Positions 1 to 13,740 are shown, counted from the stretch's first letter. The stretch: 64,000 bases of DNA from Apostichopus japonicus (GCF_037975245.1 NC_092566.1:1-64000), one strand, 5' to 3'. Program-made: numbers and translations. The notes: generated by a model not told the origin, from the sequence alone.

Positions 1-34
1 CACTCGTGGGGTTATGGTCGAAACTCGTAAACTT

Positions 35-286
35 TGACCTTTGACCTCCAAATTTCTTGTGGATGTTAAGGGTCAATAGGGCACTGACATATGCAAAGGG
101 CAAGTATATGTCACTTCCGGTTCATGTCTTATGGGGGGTCAAAGGTCAAAAATGTCATTAGTTCAAAAAAATCTCAAAAATCGTGAGAGTGACCGATTTC
201 CACGAAACTTGCAACGATGACGTGTGAGGTCATAAGGAAAGGTCACCTGAAAAATTTCGGCCATGAGGTCATCGGGTCAAAGGTCA
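35..286. promoter_or_regulatory. Cluster of DR1 nuclear-receptor-type motifs
   Basis: Three direct repeats of the nuclear receptor half-site spaced by one base occur. They are TGACCTTTGACCT at 35-47 (a perfect DR1 on the minus strand) and GGGTCAAAGGTCA at 136-148 and 274-286. Further single GAGGTCA half-sites lie between them. The cluster is repeated in each long unit, with the first site decayed in U2-U4 and perfect again in U5 (14883-14895). DR1 is the consensus for HNF4/RXR/COUP-type receptors. Binding is not demonstrated here. Confidence 0.5.
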
Positions 287-732
287 ATCAGAGGTCAAAA
301 ATTTAGTTCATCATTTTTTTAAATTTTTTATTCGATATGATAAGTCGGACCACCAAAAATGGTCAAAAAGTTTTTTTTTGACCTAAGGTCATACCAATCC
401 AAGATGGCTGCCACTCAAAGTTAACCCCAACCCCTAGGGTTAGCTAGGGTTAGCTTGGGGTTAGCATATTCGACTCCTGTGTGTACACGATATGGTTTTT
501 CGGGACACAAATTTGTGTCGTGATGTAACTCGATGCGTACTATCACGTGATTATCTTAAACTTGTTTCAAGTCGTTTACTTTCTGAATGAGGGCGCTTTA
601 AAGTTTTACCTAGGGGTCCGTTTTTGAGACGGGAGGAATAAGCTATCCACCTGTAACTCACACCGAAGACTAATCACTTGAGTCTGTACAAAATAAGTTC
701 CGCTTTTGACCCTTTTTTATTCTGACCGGAAG

Positions 733-1902
733 TGACGTCACCAAACGCAATATTGTCGATCATTGCAAAACAAGATAATCGATTGCCTTTTAAATAGCAG
801 CAATAATATTTCAGGACATGTTCTATTGATTCTGTGAATTTCAAAAAATTTCATCAATGTTTGACAAAATGGCGGCCAAAATAAAATATTAATGAGAAAA
901 TACTTTAAAAAAATATAAAAAATATCATCTAAAACCGGAATTGCATTAAACGACGTTTATATTCATTCTAATTATCAGTTCTACCTTAATCTGAAATTTA
1001 GAGCAAATTGGGTGAATTTGAATTTTTCGCCGAAAATAGCGCCACCACCCGATGACGTCAGAAATTAAAAATCACGCGAAATACATGAAAATATTGTTAC
1101 CGATAGTTTCGGACATGCCGAATCCATTGGTGCTATTTTGAAAACGATCGGATGTTCCGTTGTTGAGATATAGGTAGAGACATGTGGAAAAGTGGGTCGA
1201 TGTGACGTCACGCTACAGCAAAACCGGGCATCCGGTGGGAACGGGACATCCGGTAATTAAAGATCACAGATAGGGCTATCCATCGATTATAACTTTGCCT
1301 GATTTCCATTTGACCTAAGGTATTAAAAAAGCTGCTCAAATGTTGACGTCGGCGCTGGCGTCCTTGTTTAGGGTTATCATAGCTGCTACCGGTGAAAAAC
1401 ACCTATTTTTGGGAGGACCTCAAAAACGTATAGACTATACCCCCTTCCCGAAAATTAATGCTACCGTATGAGTTGTCTACACGTAGCTACGACTCTCGTC
1501 TCCCACATAACAAAAATTCAGCCCCGTCACATGCCCTCGGTGGAAAGGAAGGGGTACCGTAAAGAGGTACTTTTTTAACTTTTCAAGACAAAAACACCTA
1601 TTTTTGGCGCAAGTAGAAATCATATAGACAAAGAGCCTTTTCCGGTCTGATAATTACACGAAATTGACGTATGACAAAGACGAGGGTGTCTTCTACTACA
1701 CGTCAAAAGTTCATGTCGATGGGTACTTCAGAGAGGACAGGAGGGGGGGTTGACAAAAGGGGTTTTTCCGACTTTTGCACTTATGAAGAACACGTATTTC
1801 TATCGGGTCTTCTGGGACCACGTATCTCCCGAACGGAAGCAGATATGGACCTGGGAGTTGCAGATTTGGACTCCTGGGCATCGATTACCCCCTGTGACGT
1901 CA
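733..1902. promoter_or_regulatory. Four TGACGTCA (CRE-type) palindromes in U1
   Basis: Exact TGACGTCA octamers lie at 733-740, 1053-1060, 1203-1210 and 1895-1902, and most are kept in the other long units. The short units keep the fourth. This is the CREB/ATF consensus. Four exact copies in 1.2 kb is more than expected by chance, but they are inherited together with the repeat and function is unproven. Confidence 0.4.
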
Positions 1903-2307
1903 TTTTGACCAAATCCATTTTTTGGGCAATTTCGGTAAAAACCGTAAGGGGGGTACCCCTTATGGTTTTTTTGGGTGAAAATAATTTTTGTCGCAAAGAC
2001 GGGCAGTGTGTATCTTTTCTGGTTGTTCTCGACACGCTGATCACGAATCTGAAGTTAATTTTGGAATTAGGCGTTGTGTGGGGGCGTGGGGGCCAAAAAC
2101 CATTGGGAGGGGGGCACGACCCCAAGTGGGTGTCTCCAAAAAAGAACGAAATACACCTGTTCCGGTGCTTCTTGGGGCGCTGATGATGAATCTGAGATTA
2201 TTTTGGCGGTTCGGAGACGTGGGGAGTGGTGGGGGAATTTAATGCCTTCCGGGCGTTCCATGGCGCACGCTACCGAGAGTTTTTTGCTGACTGTTTGTAC
2301 TTTTTCT

Positions 2308-3415
2308 CAAAATGACCCCCCTACCACCCCGGAGAAGCAACACACCTATGAGTTTCATTCTAATTTGGAAAGGGGACACCCTAGCGGTGGTACCCTTAAA
2401 AGATGGCCGTAATCGGACCACCCCAGTAACCATGGTAACGCTCCAAGGTAGAAGGGTCGTGATTTTCCCGTACATAGTAACACTAATTATTATGACTTTT
2501 TCGGATTTTTTCAAAACTGACCCCCCTACCACCCCAGAGAAGAGACCCACCTACAGGTTTCATCCTATTTTAGAAAGAGGACACCCTAGCGGTGGTTCTC
2601 CGAAAAGATGGTCGTAATCGGACCACCCCAGTAACCATGGTAACGCTCCAGAGTAGAAGAGTCGGGATTTTCCCGTACATAGTAACACTAATTATTATGG
2701 CCTTTTCGGTTTTTTTCCAAAATGACCCCCCTACCACCCCGGAGAAGTGACAAACCTATGAGTTTTATTCTAATTTTGGAAAGGGGACACCCTAGCGGTG
2801 GTACCCTGAAAAGATTGGGTAATTTGGACTCACCTAGTAACCATGGTAACGCTCCAAAGTAGAAGGGTCGGATTTTTTTTGGATTTTATTTCAAAATGAC
2901 CCCCCTATCACCCCGGGGAAGAAACGCACCTACAAGTTTCATAGTATTTTAGAAAAAGGACACCCTAGCGGTGGTACCCTGAGAAGATGGCCATAATCGG
3001 ACTACCCAAGTGACCATGGTAACGCTCCAAGTAGAATGGTCGGAATTTTTAGGAAGTTTTTCAAAATGACCCTCCTATCACCCCGGGGAAGAAACGCACC
3101 TACAAGTTTCATAGTATTTTAGAAAGAAGACACCCTAGCGGTGGTACCCTGAAAAGATGGCCATAATCGGACTACCCAAGTAACCATGGTAACGCTCCAA
3201 AGTAGAAGAGTCGGAATTTTTAGGAATTTTTAGGATTTTTTCAAAATGACCCCCCTATCACCCCGGGGAAGGAACGCACCTACATGTTTCATGGTATTTT
3301 AGAAAGAGGACACCCCAGCGGTGGTACCCTGAAAAGATGGGATAAATCGGACTGACCTTGTAACCATGGTAACGCTCCAAAGTATAAGAGTCGGTATTTC
3401 CAGAATTTAGTGTTG
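2308..3415. repeat. Sub-repeat array in U1 (6 copies, about 170-205 bp)
   Basis: Each copy runs through AAAATGACCCCCCTA, a GGACACCCTAGCGGTGG motif, GATGG, then ACCATGGTAACGCTC and a T-rich tail. Spacing between the ACCATGGTAAC cores varies from about 168 to 205 bp. The core contains the 8-bp palindrome ACCATGGT, and the flanking GGTGGTACCC contains the palindrome GGTACC. Copy number of this sub-repeat explains most length differences between larger units. Confidence 0.88.
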
Positions 3416-3424
3416 TAGGTGCCT

Positions 3425-3492
3425 GAGTCCCGAGTGTCCATTTCCAGGTCCCGACCGTCCATTTCCAGGTCCCGAGTGTCCATTTTTTTTGG
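3425..3492. repeat. Short 21-bp-type minisatellite in U1
   Basis: Three near-copies of a unit containing GGTCCCGACCGTCCATTTCC lie at the end of the unit. Equivalent short arrays occur at 6680-6747 and 9935-10002. Larger arrays of the same family directly adjoin both telomeric tracts. Confidence 0.8.
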
Positions 3493-3660
3493 TCTATCTC
3501 CAAAAGTGGGGGTTACGGGGGGCCGATATTTGGTCAAAGGGCTGAACTGTTGTCACAGTACACCCACCAACACTTCCGGTCAGTTTGGGTCACATGACTT
3601 TTTATTAAAGCCATAAAATTCCAGTGATTTACCATACTAATTTACTACTTTATTTTGAAA

Positions 3661-6600
3661 AATGACTACCCCTAGGGTTAAGGTCGAAAATCGTAAACTT
3701 TGATCTCTGACCTCCAAATTTCTTGTGGTTGTTAAGGGTCAATAGGGCACTGACATATGCAAAGGGCAAGTATATGTCACTTCCGGTTCATGTGTTATAG
3801 AGGGTCAAAGGTCAAAACTGTCGTTCCTTCCACAAAAGGTCAAAGATCGTGAGAGTGACCGAATACCACGAAACTTGCAACGATGACGTGTGAGGTCATA
3901 AGGAAAGGTCACCTGAAAAATTTCGGCCATGAGGTCATCGGGTCAAAGGTCAATCAGAGGTCAAAAAATTAATTCATCAATTTTTTCTTTTTTTTTATTC
4001 GATATGATAAGTCGGACCACCAAAAATGGTCAAAAGTTTTTTTTTGACCTAAGGTCATACCAATCCAAGATGGCTGCCACTCAAAGTTAACCCCAACCCC
4101 TAGGGTTAGCTAGGGTTAGCTTAGGGTTAGCATATTCGACTCCTGTGTGTACACGATATGGTTTTTCGGGACACAAATTTGTGTCGTGATGTAACTCGAT
4201 GCGTACTATCACGTGATTATCTTAAACTTGTTTCAAGTCGTTTACTTTCTGAATGAGGGCGCTGTAAAGTTTTACCTAGGGGTCCGTTTCTGAGACGGGA
4301 GGAATCAGCTATCGACCTGTAACTCACACCGAAGACTAATCACTTGAGTCGGTACAAAATAAGTTCCGCTTTTGACCCTTTTTTATTCTGACCGGAAGTG
4401 ACGTCACCAAACGCAATATTGTCGATCATTGCAAAACTAGATAATCGATTGCCTTTTAAATAGCAGTAAAAATATGTCAGGACATGTTCTATTGATTCTG
4501 TGAATTTAAAAAAAAATCATCAATGTTTGACAAAATGGCGGCCAAAATAAAATATTAATGAGAAAATACTTTAAAAAAATATAAAATAATAATCAAAGAC
4601 CGGAATTGATTTAAACTAACGTTTTATAATTTGTAATTATCAGTTCTACCTAAATCTGAAATTTAGAGCAAATTGGGTGAATTTGAAATTTTCGCCGAAA
4701 ATAGCGCCACCACCCGATGACGTCAGAAATTAAAAATCACGCGAAATACATGAAAATATTGTTCCCGATAGTTTCGGACATGCCAAATCCATTGGTGCTA
4801 TTTTAGGAACGATCAGATGTTCCGTTGTTGAGATATGGGTACAGATGAGTCGAAAAGAGGGTCGATGTGACGTCACGCTACAGCAAAACCGGGCATCCGG
4901 TGGGAACGGGACATCCGGTAATTAAAGATCACAGATAGGGCTATCCATCGATTATAACTTTGCCTGATTTCCATTTGACCTAAGGTATTAAAAAAGCTGC
5001 TCAAATGTTGACGTCGGCGCTGGCGTCCTTGTTTAGGGTTATCATAGCTACTATCGGTGAAAAACACCTATTTTTGGGGGGACCTCAAACACGTATAGAC
5101 TATACCCCCTTCCCGAAAATTAATGCTACCGTATGAGTTGTCTACACGTAGCTACGACTCTCGTCTCCCACATAACAAAAAATCAGCCCCGTCACATGCC
5201 CTCGGTGGAAAGGAAGGGGTACCGAAAAGACGTACTTTTTTAACTTTTCAAGACAAAAAACACCTATTTTTGGCGCAAGTAGAAATCATATAGACAAAGA
5301 GCCTTTTCCGGTCTGATAATTACACGAAATTGACGTATGACAAAGACGAGGGTGTCTTCTACTACACGTCAAAAGTTCATGTCGATGGGTACTTCAATGA
5401 GGACAGGAGGGGGGGTTGAAAAGAGGGGGTTTTCCGACTTTTGCACGTATGAAGAACACGTATTTCTATCGGGTCCTCTGGGACCCTATATCTCCCGAAC
5501 GGAAGCAGGTATGGACATGTGAGTTGCAGATTTGGACTCCTGGGCATCGATTACCCCCTGTGACGTCATTTTGACCAAATCCATTTTTTGGGCAATTTCG
5601 GTAAAAACCGTAAGGGGTACCCCTTATGGTTTTTTTGGGTGAAAATAATTTTTGTCGCAAAGACGGGCAGTGTGTATCTTTTCTGGTTGTTCTCGACACG
5701 CTGATCACGAATCTGAAGTTAATTTTGGAATTAGGCGTTGTGTGGGGGCGTGGGGGGCCAAAAACCATTGGGAGGGGGGCACGACCCCAAGTGGGTGTCT
5801 ACATAAACGAACGAAATACACCTGTTCTGGTGCTTCTTGGGGTGCTGATGATGAATCTGAGATTATTTTGGCGGTTCGTAGGCGTGGGGAGTGGTGGGGG
5901 AATTTAATGCCTTTCGGGCGTTCCATGGCGCACGCTACCGAGAGTTTTTTGCTGACTGTTTGTACTTTTTCTCAAAATGACCCCCCTACCACCCCGGAGA
6001 AGTGACAAACCTAGGATTTTTATTCTAATTTTGGAAAGGGGACACCCCAGCGGTGGTACCCTGAAAAGATTGGGTAATTTGGACTCACCTAGTAACCATG
6101 GTAACGCTCCAAGGTAGAAGGGTCGGAATTTTTTTGGATTTTATTTCAAAATGACCCCCCTATCACCCCGGGGAAGAAACGTACCTACTAGTTTCATAGT
6201 ATTTTAGAAAAAGGACACCCTAGCGGTGGTACCCTGAGAAGATGGCCATAATCGGACTACCCAAGTGACCATGGTAACGCTCCAAGTAGAATGGTCGGAA
6301 TTTTTAGGAAGTTTTTCAAAATGACCCTCCTATCACCCCGGGGAAGAAACGCACCTACAAGTTTCATAGTATTTTAGAAAGAAGACACCCTAGCGGTGGT
6401 ACCCTGAAAAGATGGCCATAATCGGACTACCCAAGTAACCATGGTAACGCTCCAAAGTAGAAGAGTCGGAATTTTTAGGAATTTTTAGGATTTTTTCAAA
6501 ATGACCCCCCTATCACCCCGGGGAAGGAACGCACCTACATGTTTCATGGTATTTTAGAAAGAGGACACCCCAGCGGTGGTACCCTGAAAAGATGGGATAA

Positions 6601-6915
6601 ATCGGACTGACCTTGTAACCATGGTAACGCTCCAAAGTATAAGAGTCGGTATTTCCAGAATTTAGTGTTGTAGGTGCCTGAGTCCCGAGTGTCCATTTCC
6701 AGGTCCCGACCGTCCATTTCCAGGTCCCGAGTGTCCATTTTTTTTGGTCTATCTCCAAAAGTGGGGGTTACGGGGGGCCGATATTTGGTCAAAGGGCTGA
6801 ACTGTTGTCACAGTACACCCACCAACACTTCCGGTCAGTTTGGGTCACATGACTTTTTATTAAAGCCATAAAATTCCAGTGATTTACCATACTAATTTAC
6901 TACTTTATTTTGAAA
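3661..6915. repeat. Long subtelomeric unit U2 (3255 bp)
   Basis: This unit is nearly identical to U3 at an offset of exactly 3255 bp. Reading the two side by side shows only about three substitutions, for example a C/T at 5050 versus 8305 and C/G at 5274 versus 8529. It opens with CCCCTAGGGTTAAGG and ends with a short 21-bp-type minisatellite (around 6680-6747), followed by a conserved stretch beginning GATATTTGGTCAAAGG. The near identity points to very recent duplication or homogenisation. Confidence 0.92.
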
Positions 6916-9900
6916 AATGACTACCCCTAGGGTTAAGGTCGAAAATCGTAAACTTTGATCTCTGACCTCCAAATTTCTTGTGGTTGTTAAGGGTCAATAG
7001 GGCACTGACATATGCAAAGGGCAAGTATATGTCACTTCCGGTTCATGTGTTATAGAGGGTCAAAGGTCAAAACTGTCGTTCCTTCCACAAAAGGTCAAAG
7101 ATCGTGAGAGTGACCGAATACCACGAAACTTGCAACGATGACGTGTGAGGTCATAAGGAAAGGTCACCTGAAAAATTTCGGCCATGAGGTCATCGGGTCA
7201 AAGGTCAATCAGAGGTCAAAAAATTAATTCATCAATTTTTTCTTTTTTTTTATTCGATATGATAAGTCGGACCACCAAAAATGGTCAAAAGTTTTTTTTT
7301 GACCTAAGGTCATACCAATCCAAGATGGCTGCCACTCAAAGTTAACCCCAACCCCTAGGGTTAGCTAGGGTTAGCTTAGGGTTAGCATATTCGACTCCTG
7401 TGTGTACACGATATGGTTTTTCGGGACACAAATTTGTGTCGTGATGTAACTCGATGCGTACTATCACGTGATTATCTTAAACTTGTTTCAAGTCGTTTAC
7501 TTTCTGAATGAGGGCGCTGTAAAGTTTTACCTAGGGGTCCGTTTCTGAGACGGGAGGAATCAGCTATCGACCTGTAACTCACACCGAAGACTAATCACTT
7601 GAGTCGATACAAAATAAGTTCCGCTTTTGACCCTTTTTTATTCTGACCGGAAGTGACGTCACCAAACGCAATATTGTCGATCATTGCAAAACTAGATAAT
7701 CGATTGCCTTTTAAATAGCAGTAAAAATATGTCAGGACATGTTCTATTGATTCTGTGAATTTAAAAAAAAATCATCAATGTTTGACAAAATGGCGGCCAA
7801 AATAAAATATTAATGAGAAAATACTTTAAAAAAATATAAAATAATAATCAAAGACCGGAATTGATTTAAACTAACGTTTTATAATTTGTAATTATCAGTT
7901 CTACCTAAATCTGAAATTTAGAGCAAATTGGGTGAATTTGAAATTTTCGCCGAAAATAGCGCCACCACCCGATGACGTCAGAAATTAAAAATCACGCGAA
8001 ATACATGAAAATATTGTTCCCGATAGTTTCGGACATGCCAAATCCATTGGTGCTATTTTAGGAACGATCAGATGTTCCGTTGTTGAGATATGGGTACAGA
8101 TGAGTCGAAAAGAGGGTCGATGTGACGTCACGCTACAGCAAAACCGGGCATCCGGTGGGAACGGGACATCCGGTAATTAAAGATCACAGATAGGGCTATC
8201 CATCGATTATAACTTTGCCTGATTTCCATTTGACCTAAGGTATTAAAAAAGCTGCTCAAATGTTGACGTCGGCGCTGGCGTCCTTGTTTAGGGTTATCAT
8301 AGCTACTACCGGTGAAAAACACCTATTTTTGGGGGGACCTCAAACACGTATAGACTATACCCCCTTCCCGAAAATTAATGCTACCGTATGAGTTGTCTAC
8401 ACGTAGCTACGACTCTCGTCTCCCACATAACAAAAAATCAGCCCCGTCACATGCCCTCGGTGGAAAGGAAGGGGTACCGAAAAGACGTACTTTTTTAACT
8501 TTTCAAGACAAAAAACACCTATTTTTGGGGCAAGTAGAAATCATATAGACAAAGAGCCTTTTCCGGTCTGATAATTACACGAAATTGACGTATGACAAAG
8601 ACGAGGGTGTCTTCTACTACACGTCAAAAGTTCATGTCGATGGGTACTTCAATGAGGACAGGAGGGGGGGTTGAAAAGAGGGGGTTTTCCGACTTTTGCA
8701 CGTATGAAGAACACGTATTTCTATCGGGTCCTCTGGGACCCTATATCTCCCGAACGGAAGCAGGTATGGACATGTGAGTTGCAGATTTGGACTCCTGGGC
8801 ATCGATTACCCCCTGTGACGTCATTTTGACCAAATCCATTTTTTGGGCAATTTCGGTAAAAACCGTAAGGGGTACCCCTTATGGTTTTTTTGGGTGAAAA
8901 TAATTTTTGTCGCAAAGACGGGCAGTGTGTATCTTTTCTGGTTGTTCTCGACACGCTGATCACGAATCTGAAGTTAATTTTGGAATTAGGCGTTGTGTGG
9001 GGGCGTGGGGGGCCAAAAACCATTGGGAGGGGGGCACGACCCCAAGTGGGTGTCTACATAAACGAACGAAATACACCTGTTCTGGTGCTTCTTGGGGTGC
9101 TGATGATGAATCTGAGATTATTTTGGCGGTTCGTAGGCGTGGGGAGTGGTGGGGGAATTTAATGCCTTTCGGGCGTTCCATGGCGCACGCTACCGAGAGT
9201 TTTTTGCTGACTGTTTGTACTTTTTCTCAAAATGACCCCCCTACCACCCCGGAGAAGTGACAAACCTAGGATTTTTATTCTAATTTTGGAAAGGGGACAC
9301 CCCAGCGGTGGTACCCTGAAAAGATTGGGTAATTTGGACTCACCTAGTAACCATGGTAACGCTCCAAGGTAGAAGGGTCGGAATTTTTTTGGATTTTATT
9401 TCAAAATGACCCCCCTATCACCCCGGGGAAGAAACGTACCTACTAGTTTCATAGTATTTTAGAAAAAGGACACCCTAGCGGTGGTACCCTGAGAAGATGG
9501 CCATAATCGGACTACCCAAGTGACCATGGTAACGCTCCAAGTAGAATGGTCGGAATTTTTAGGAAGTTTTTCAAAATGACCCTCCTATCACCCCGGGGAA
9601 GAAACGCACCTACAAGTTTCATAGTATTTTAGAAAGAAGACACCCTAGCGGTGGTACCCTGAAAAGATGGCCATAATCGGACTACCCAAGTAACCATGGT
9701 AACGCTCCAAAGTAGAAGAGTCGGAATTTTTAGGAATTTTTAGGATTTTTTCAAAATGACCCCCCTATCACCCCGGGGAAGGAACGCACCTACATGTTTC
9801 ATGGTATTTTAGAAAGAGGACACCCCAGCGGTGGTACCCTGAAAAGATGGGATAAATCGGACTGACCTTGTAACCATGGTAACGCTCCAAAGTATAAGAG

Positions 9901-10170
9901 TCGGTATTTCCAGAATTTAGTGTTGTAGGTGCCTGAGTCCCGAGTGTCCATTTCCAGGTCCCGACCGTCCATTTCCAGGTCCCGAGTGTCCATTTTTTTT
10001 GGTCTATCTCCAAAAGTGGGGGTTACGGGGGGCCGATATTTGGTCAAAGGGCTGAACTGTTGTCACAGTACACCCACCAACACTTCCGGTCAGTTTGGGT
10101 CACATGACTTTTTATTAAAGCCATAAAATTCCAGTGATTTACCATACTAATTTACTACTTTATTTTGAAA
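6916..10170. repeat. Long subtelomeric unit U3 (3255 bp)
   Basis: This is the direct tandem neighbour of U2, with the same length, the same four sub-repeat copies and the same terminal minisatellite. The junction with U4 falls at the AATGACTACCCCTAGGG landmark. Confidence 0.92.
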
Positions 10171-13100
10171 AATGACTACCCCTAGGGTTAAGGTCGAAAA
10201 TCGTAAACTTTGATCTCTGACCTCCAAATTTCTTGTGGTTGTTAAGGGTCAATAGGGCACTGACATATGCAAAGGGCAAGTATATGTCACTTCCGGTTCA
10301 TGTGTTATAGAGGGTCAAAGGTCAAAACTGTCGTTCCTTCCACAAAAGGTCAAAGATCGTGAGAGTGACCGAATACCACGAAACTTGCAACGATGACGTG
10401 TGAGGTCATAAGGAAAGGTCACCTGAAAAATTTCGGCCATGAGGTCATCGGGTCAAAGGTCAATCAGAGGTCAAAAAATTAATTCATCAATTTTTTCTTT
10501 TTTTTTATTCGATATGATAAGTAGGACCACCAAAAATGGTCAAAAGTTTTTTTTTGACCTAAGGTCATACCAATCCAAGATGGCTGCCACTCAAAGTTAA
10601 CCCCAACCCCTAGGGTTAGCTAGGGTTAGCTTAGGGTTAGCATATTCGACTCCTGTGTGTACACGATATGGTTTTTCGAGACACAAATTGGTGTCGTGAT
10701 GTAACTCGATGCGTACTATCACGTGATTATCTTAAACTTGTTTCAAGTCGTTTACTTTCTGAATGAGGGCGCTGTAAAGTTTTACCTAGGGGTCCGTTTC
10801 TGAGACGGGAGGAATCAGCTATCGACTTGTAACTCACACCGAAGACTTATCACTTGAGTCGGTACAAAATAAGTTCCGCTTTTGACCCTTTTTTATTCTG
10901 ACCGGAAGTGACGTCACCAAACGCAATATTGCCGATCATTGCAAAACTAGATAATCGATTGCCTTTTAAATAGCAGTAAAAATATGTCAGGACATGTTCT
11001 ATCGATTCTATGAATTTCAAAAAAAATCATCAATGTTTGACAAAATGGCGGCCAAAATAAAATATTAATGAGAAAATACTTTAAAAAAATATAAAATAAT
11101 AATCAAAGACCGGAATTGAATCAAACTAACGTTTTATAATTTTTAATTATCAGTTCTACCTAAATCTGAAATTTCGAGCAAATTGGGTGAATTTGAAATT
11201 TTCGCCGAAAATAGCGCCACCACCCGATGACGTCAGAAATTAAAAATCACGCGAAATACATGAAAATATTGTTCCCGATAGTTTCGGACATGCCGAATCC
11301 ATTGGTGCTATTTTAGGAACGATCAGATGTTCCGTTGTTGAGATATGGGTACAGATGAGTCGAAAAGTGGGTCGATGTGACGTCACGCTACAGCAAAACC
11401 GGGCATCCGGTGGAAACGGGACATCCGGTAATTAAAGATCACAGATAGGGCTATCCATCGATTATAACTTTGCCTGATTTCCATTTGACCTAAGGTATTA
11501 AAAAAGCTGCTCAAATGTTGACGTCGGCGCTGGCGTCCTTGTTTAGGGTTATCATAGCTGCTACCGGTGAAAAACACCTATTTTTGGGGGGACCTCAAAA
11601 ACGTATAGACTATACCCCCTTCCCGAAAATTAATGCTACCGAATGAGTTGTCTACACGTAGCTACGACTCTCGTCTCCAACATAGCCAAAATTCAGCTCC
11701 GTCACATGCCCTCGGTGGGAAGGAAGGGGTACCGAAAAGAGGTACTTTTTTAACTTTTCAAGACAAAAACACCTATTTTTGGCGCAAGTAGAAATCATAT
11801 AGACAAAGAGCCTTTTCCGGTCTGATAATTACACGAAATTGATGTATGACAAAGACGAGGGTGTCTTCTACTACACGTCAAAATTTCATTTCAATGGGTA
11901 CTTCAATGAGGAAAGGAGAGGGGGTTGAAAAGAGGGGGTTTTCCGACTTTTGCACGTATGAAGAACACGTATTTCTATCGGGTCCTCTGGGACCACGTAT
12001 CTCCCGAACGGAAGCAGATATGGACCTGGGAGTTGCAGATTTGGGCTCCTGGGCATCGATTACCCCCTGTGACGTCATTTTGACCAAATCCATTTTTTGG
12101 GCAATTTCGGTAAAAACCGTAAGGGGTACCCCTTATGGTTTTTTTGGGTGAAAATAATTTTTGTCGCAAAGACGGGCAGTGTGTATCTTTTCTGGTTGTT
12201 CTCGACACGCTGAACACGATTCTGAAGTTTATCTTTGAATTAGGCGTTGTGTGGGGGCGTGGGGGGCCAAAAACCATTGGGAGGGGGGCACGACCCCAAG
12301 TGGGTGTCTCCAAATAAGAACGAAATACACCTGTTCCGGTGCTTCTTGGGGCGCTGATGATGAATCTGAGATTATTTTGGCGGTTTGGAGACGTGGGGAG
12401 TGGTGGGGGAATTTAATGCCTTCCGGGCGTTCCATGGCGCACGCTACGGAGAGTTTTTTGCTGACTGTTTGTACTTTTTCTCAAAATGACCCCCCTAACA
12501 CCCCGGAGAAGCAACACACCTAAGAGTTTCATTCTAATTTTGGAAAGGGGACACCCCAGCGGTGGTACCCTGAAAAGATTGGGTAATTTGGACTCACCTA
12601 GTAACCATGGTAACGCTCCAAGGTAGAAGGGTCGTGATTTTCCCGTACATAGTAACACTAATTATTATGACTTTTTCGGATTTTTTCAAAACTGACCCCC
12701 CTACCACCCCGGAGAAGAGACCCACCTACAGGTTTCATCCTATTTTAGAAAGGGGACACCCTAGCGGTGGTACCCCGAAAAGATGGCCGTAATCGGACCA
12801 CCCCAGTAACCATGGTAACGCTCCAGAGTAGAAGAGTCGGGATTTTCCCGTACATAGTAACACTAATTATTATGGCCTTTTCGGTTTTTTTCCAAAATGA
12901 CCCCCCTACCACCCCGGAAAAGAGACCCACCTAATAGTTTCATCCTATTTCGGAAAGGGGAAACCCTAGCGGGTGTACCCCGAAAAGATGGCCGTAGTCG
13001 GACCACCCCAGTAACCATGGTAACGCTCCAAATTAGAAGGGTCGGGATTTTCAAAAACGTATATAGCAAATTATTATGCCTTTTCAGATTTTGTTTCAAA

Positions 13101-13469
13101 ATGACCCCCCTATCACCCAGGAATGAGAGGTACCTACAAGTTTCATACTAATTCGGAAAGGGGACACACTAGCGGTGGTACCCTGATAGGATGGCCGTAA
13201 TCGGACCACTCCAGTAACCATGGTAACGCTCCAAAGTAGATGGGTCGGGGTTTTCCCGTACGTAGTAACACTAATTATTTTGGCCGTTTTAGATTTTTTT
13301 CAAAATGACCCCCCCACCACCCCGGGGAAGTATCGAACCTCCTATTTCGGACAGGTGACACCCTAGCGGTGGTACCCTGAAAAGATGGGGGAAATCGGAC
13401 TGACCCAGTAACCATGGTAACGTTCCAAAGTATAAAAGTCGGTATTTTCCCGTATATAGAGTAATTTAG

Positions 13470-13740
13470 TGTTAGGCAGATTGGTTAATGATTTTTAATT
13501 AATTAACCGAATATGCAAATGAGCTGAAATTTTTATGACGTCATCGATAGGATGTAACGGAAGTGTAAAAAATGTTTGAAGGTGCCCCCCCAAGTTTTGC
13601 ACTTGGGAAGGGGGTCCCCACCCCCAAAATTCACCCCCCTCCAATTTTTACCAAAATGGCGCCAATTTGTCGAGGGGGTGCAGGGGTACCTAAAAAAATT
13701 AATTTCGACACCCCCACCCCCGGGGAAGTATTTTTTTTAT
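13470..13740. other. Promoter-like and C-rich segment before telomeric tract 1
   Basis: This segment is shared with 28440-28720. It contains TTAATTAATTAACC, a POU-type octamer ATGCAAAT (13513-13520), a TGACGTCA site (about 13536) and then a strongly C-rich stretch with many runs of four or more C, which could form quadruplexes on the opposite strand. Whether it acts as a promoter is not shown by the sequence. Confidence 0.45.

Larger units (their letters stand above)
1..3660. repeat. Long subtelomeric unit U1 (about 3.66 kb)
   Basis: This is the first long unit, beginning a few bases inside its left edge as judged by comparison with the CCCCTAGGGTTA landmark that opens the next units. It is about 410 bp longer than U2 and U3 because it carries six copies of the ACCATGGTAACGCTC sub-repeat rather than four. 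It contains four exact TGACGTCA octamers (733, 1053, 1203, 1895) and a short degenerate telomere-like stretch near 430-470 reading TAGGGTTAGC on the + strand, opposite to the main tracts. Confidence 0.88.

Noticed and set aside
1208-1402. A 64-codon minus-strand frame recurring at 4873, 8128, 11383 and 16055
   Set aside because: It recurs only because the whole 3.26-kb unit recurs. There is no known domain, and differences between copies show no coding bias that can be judged by eye.
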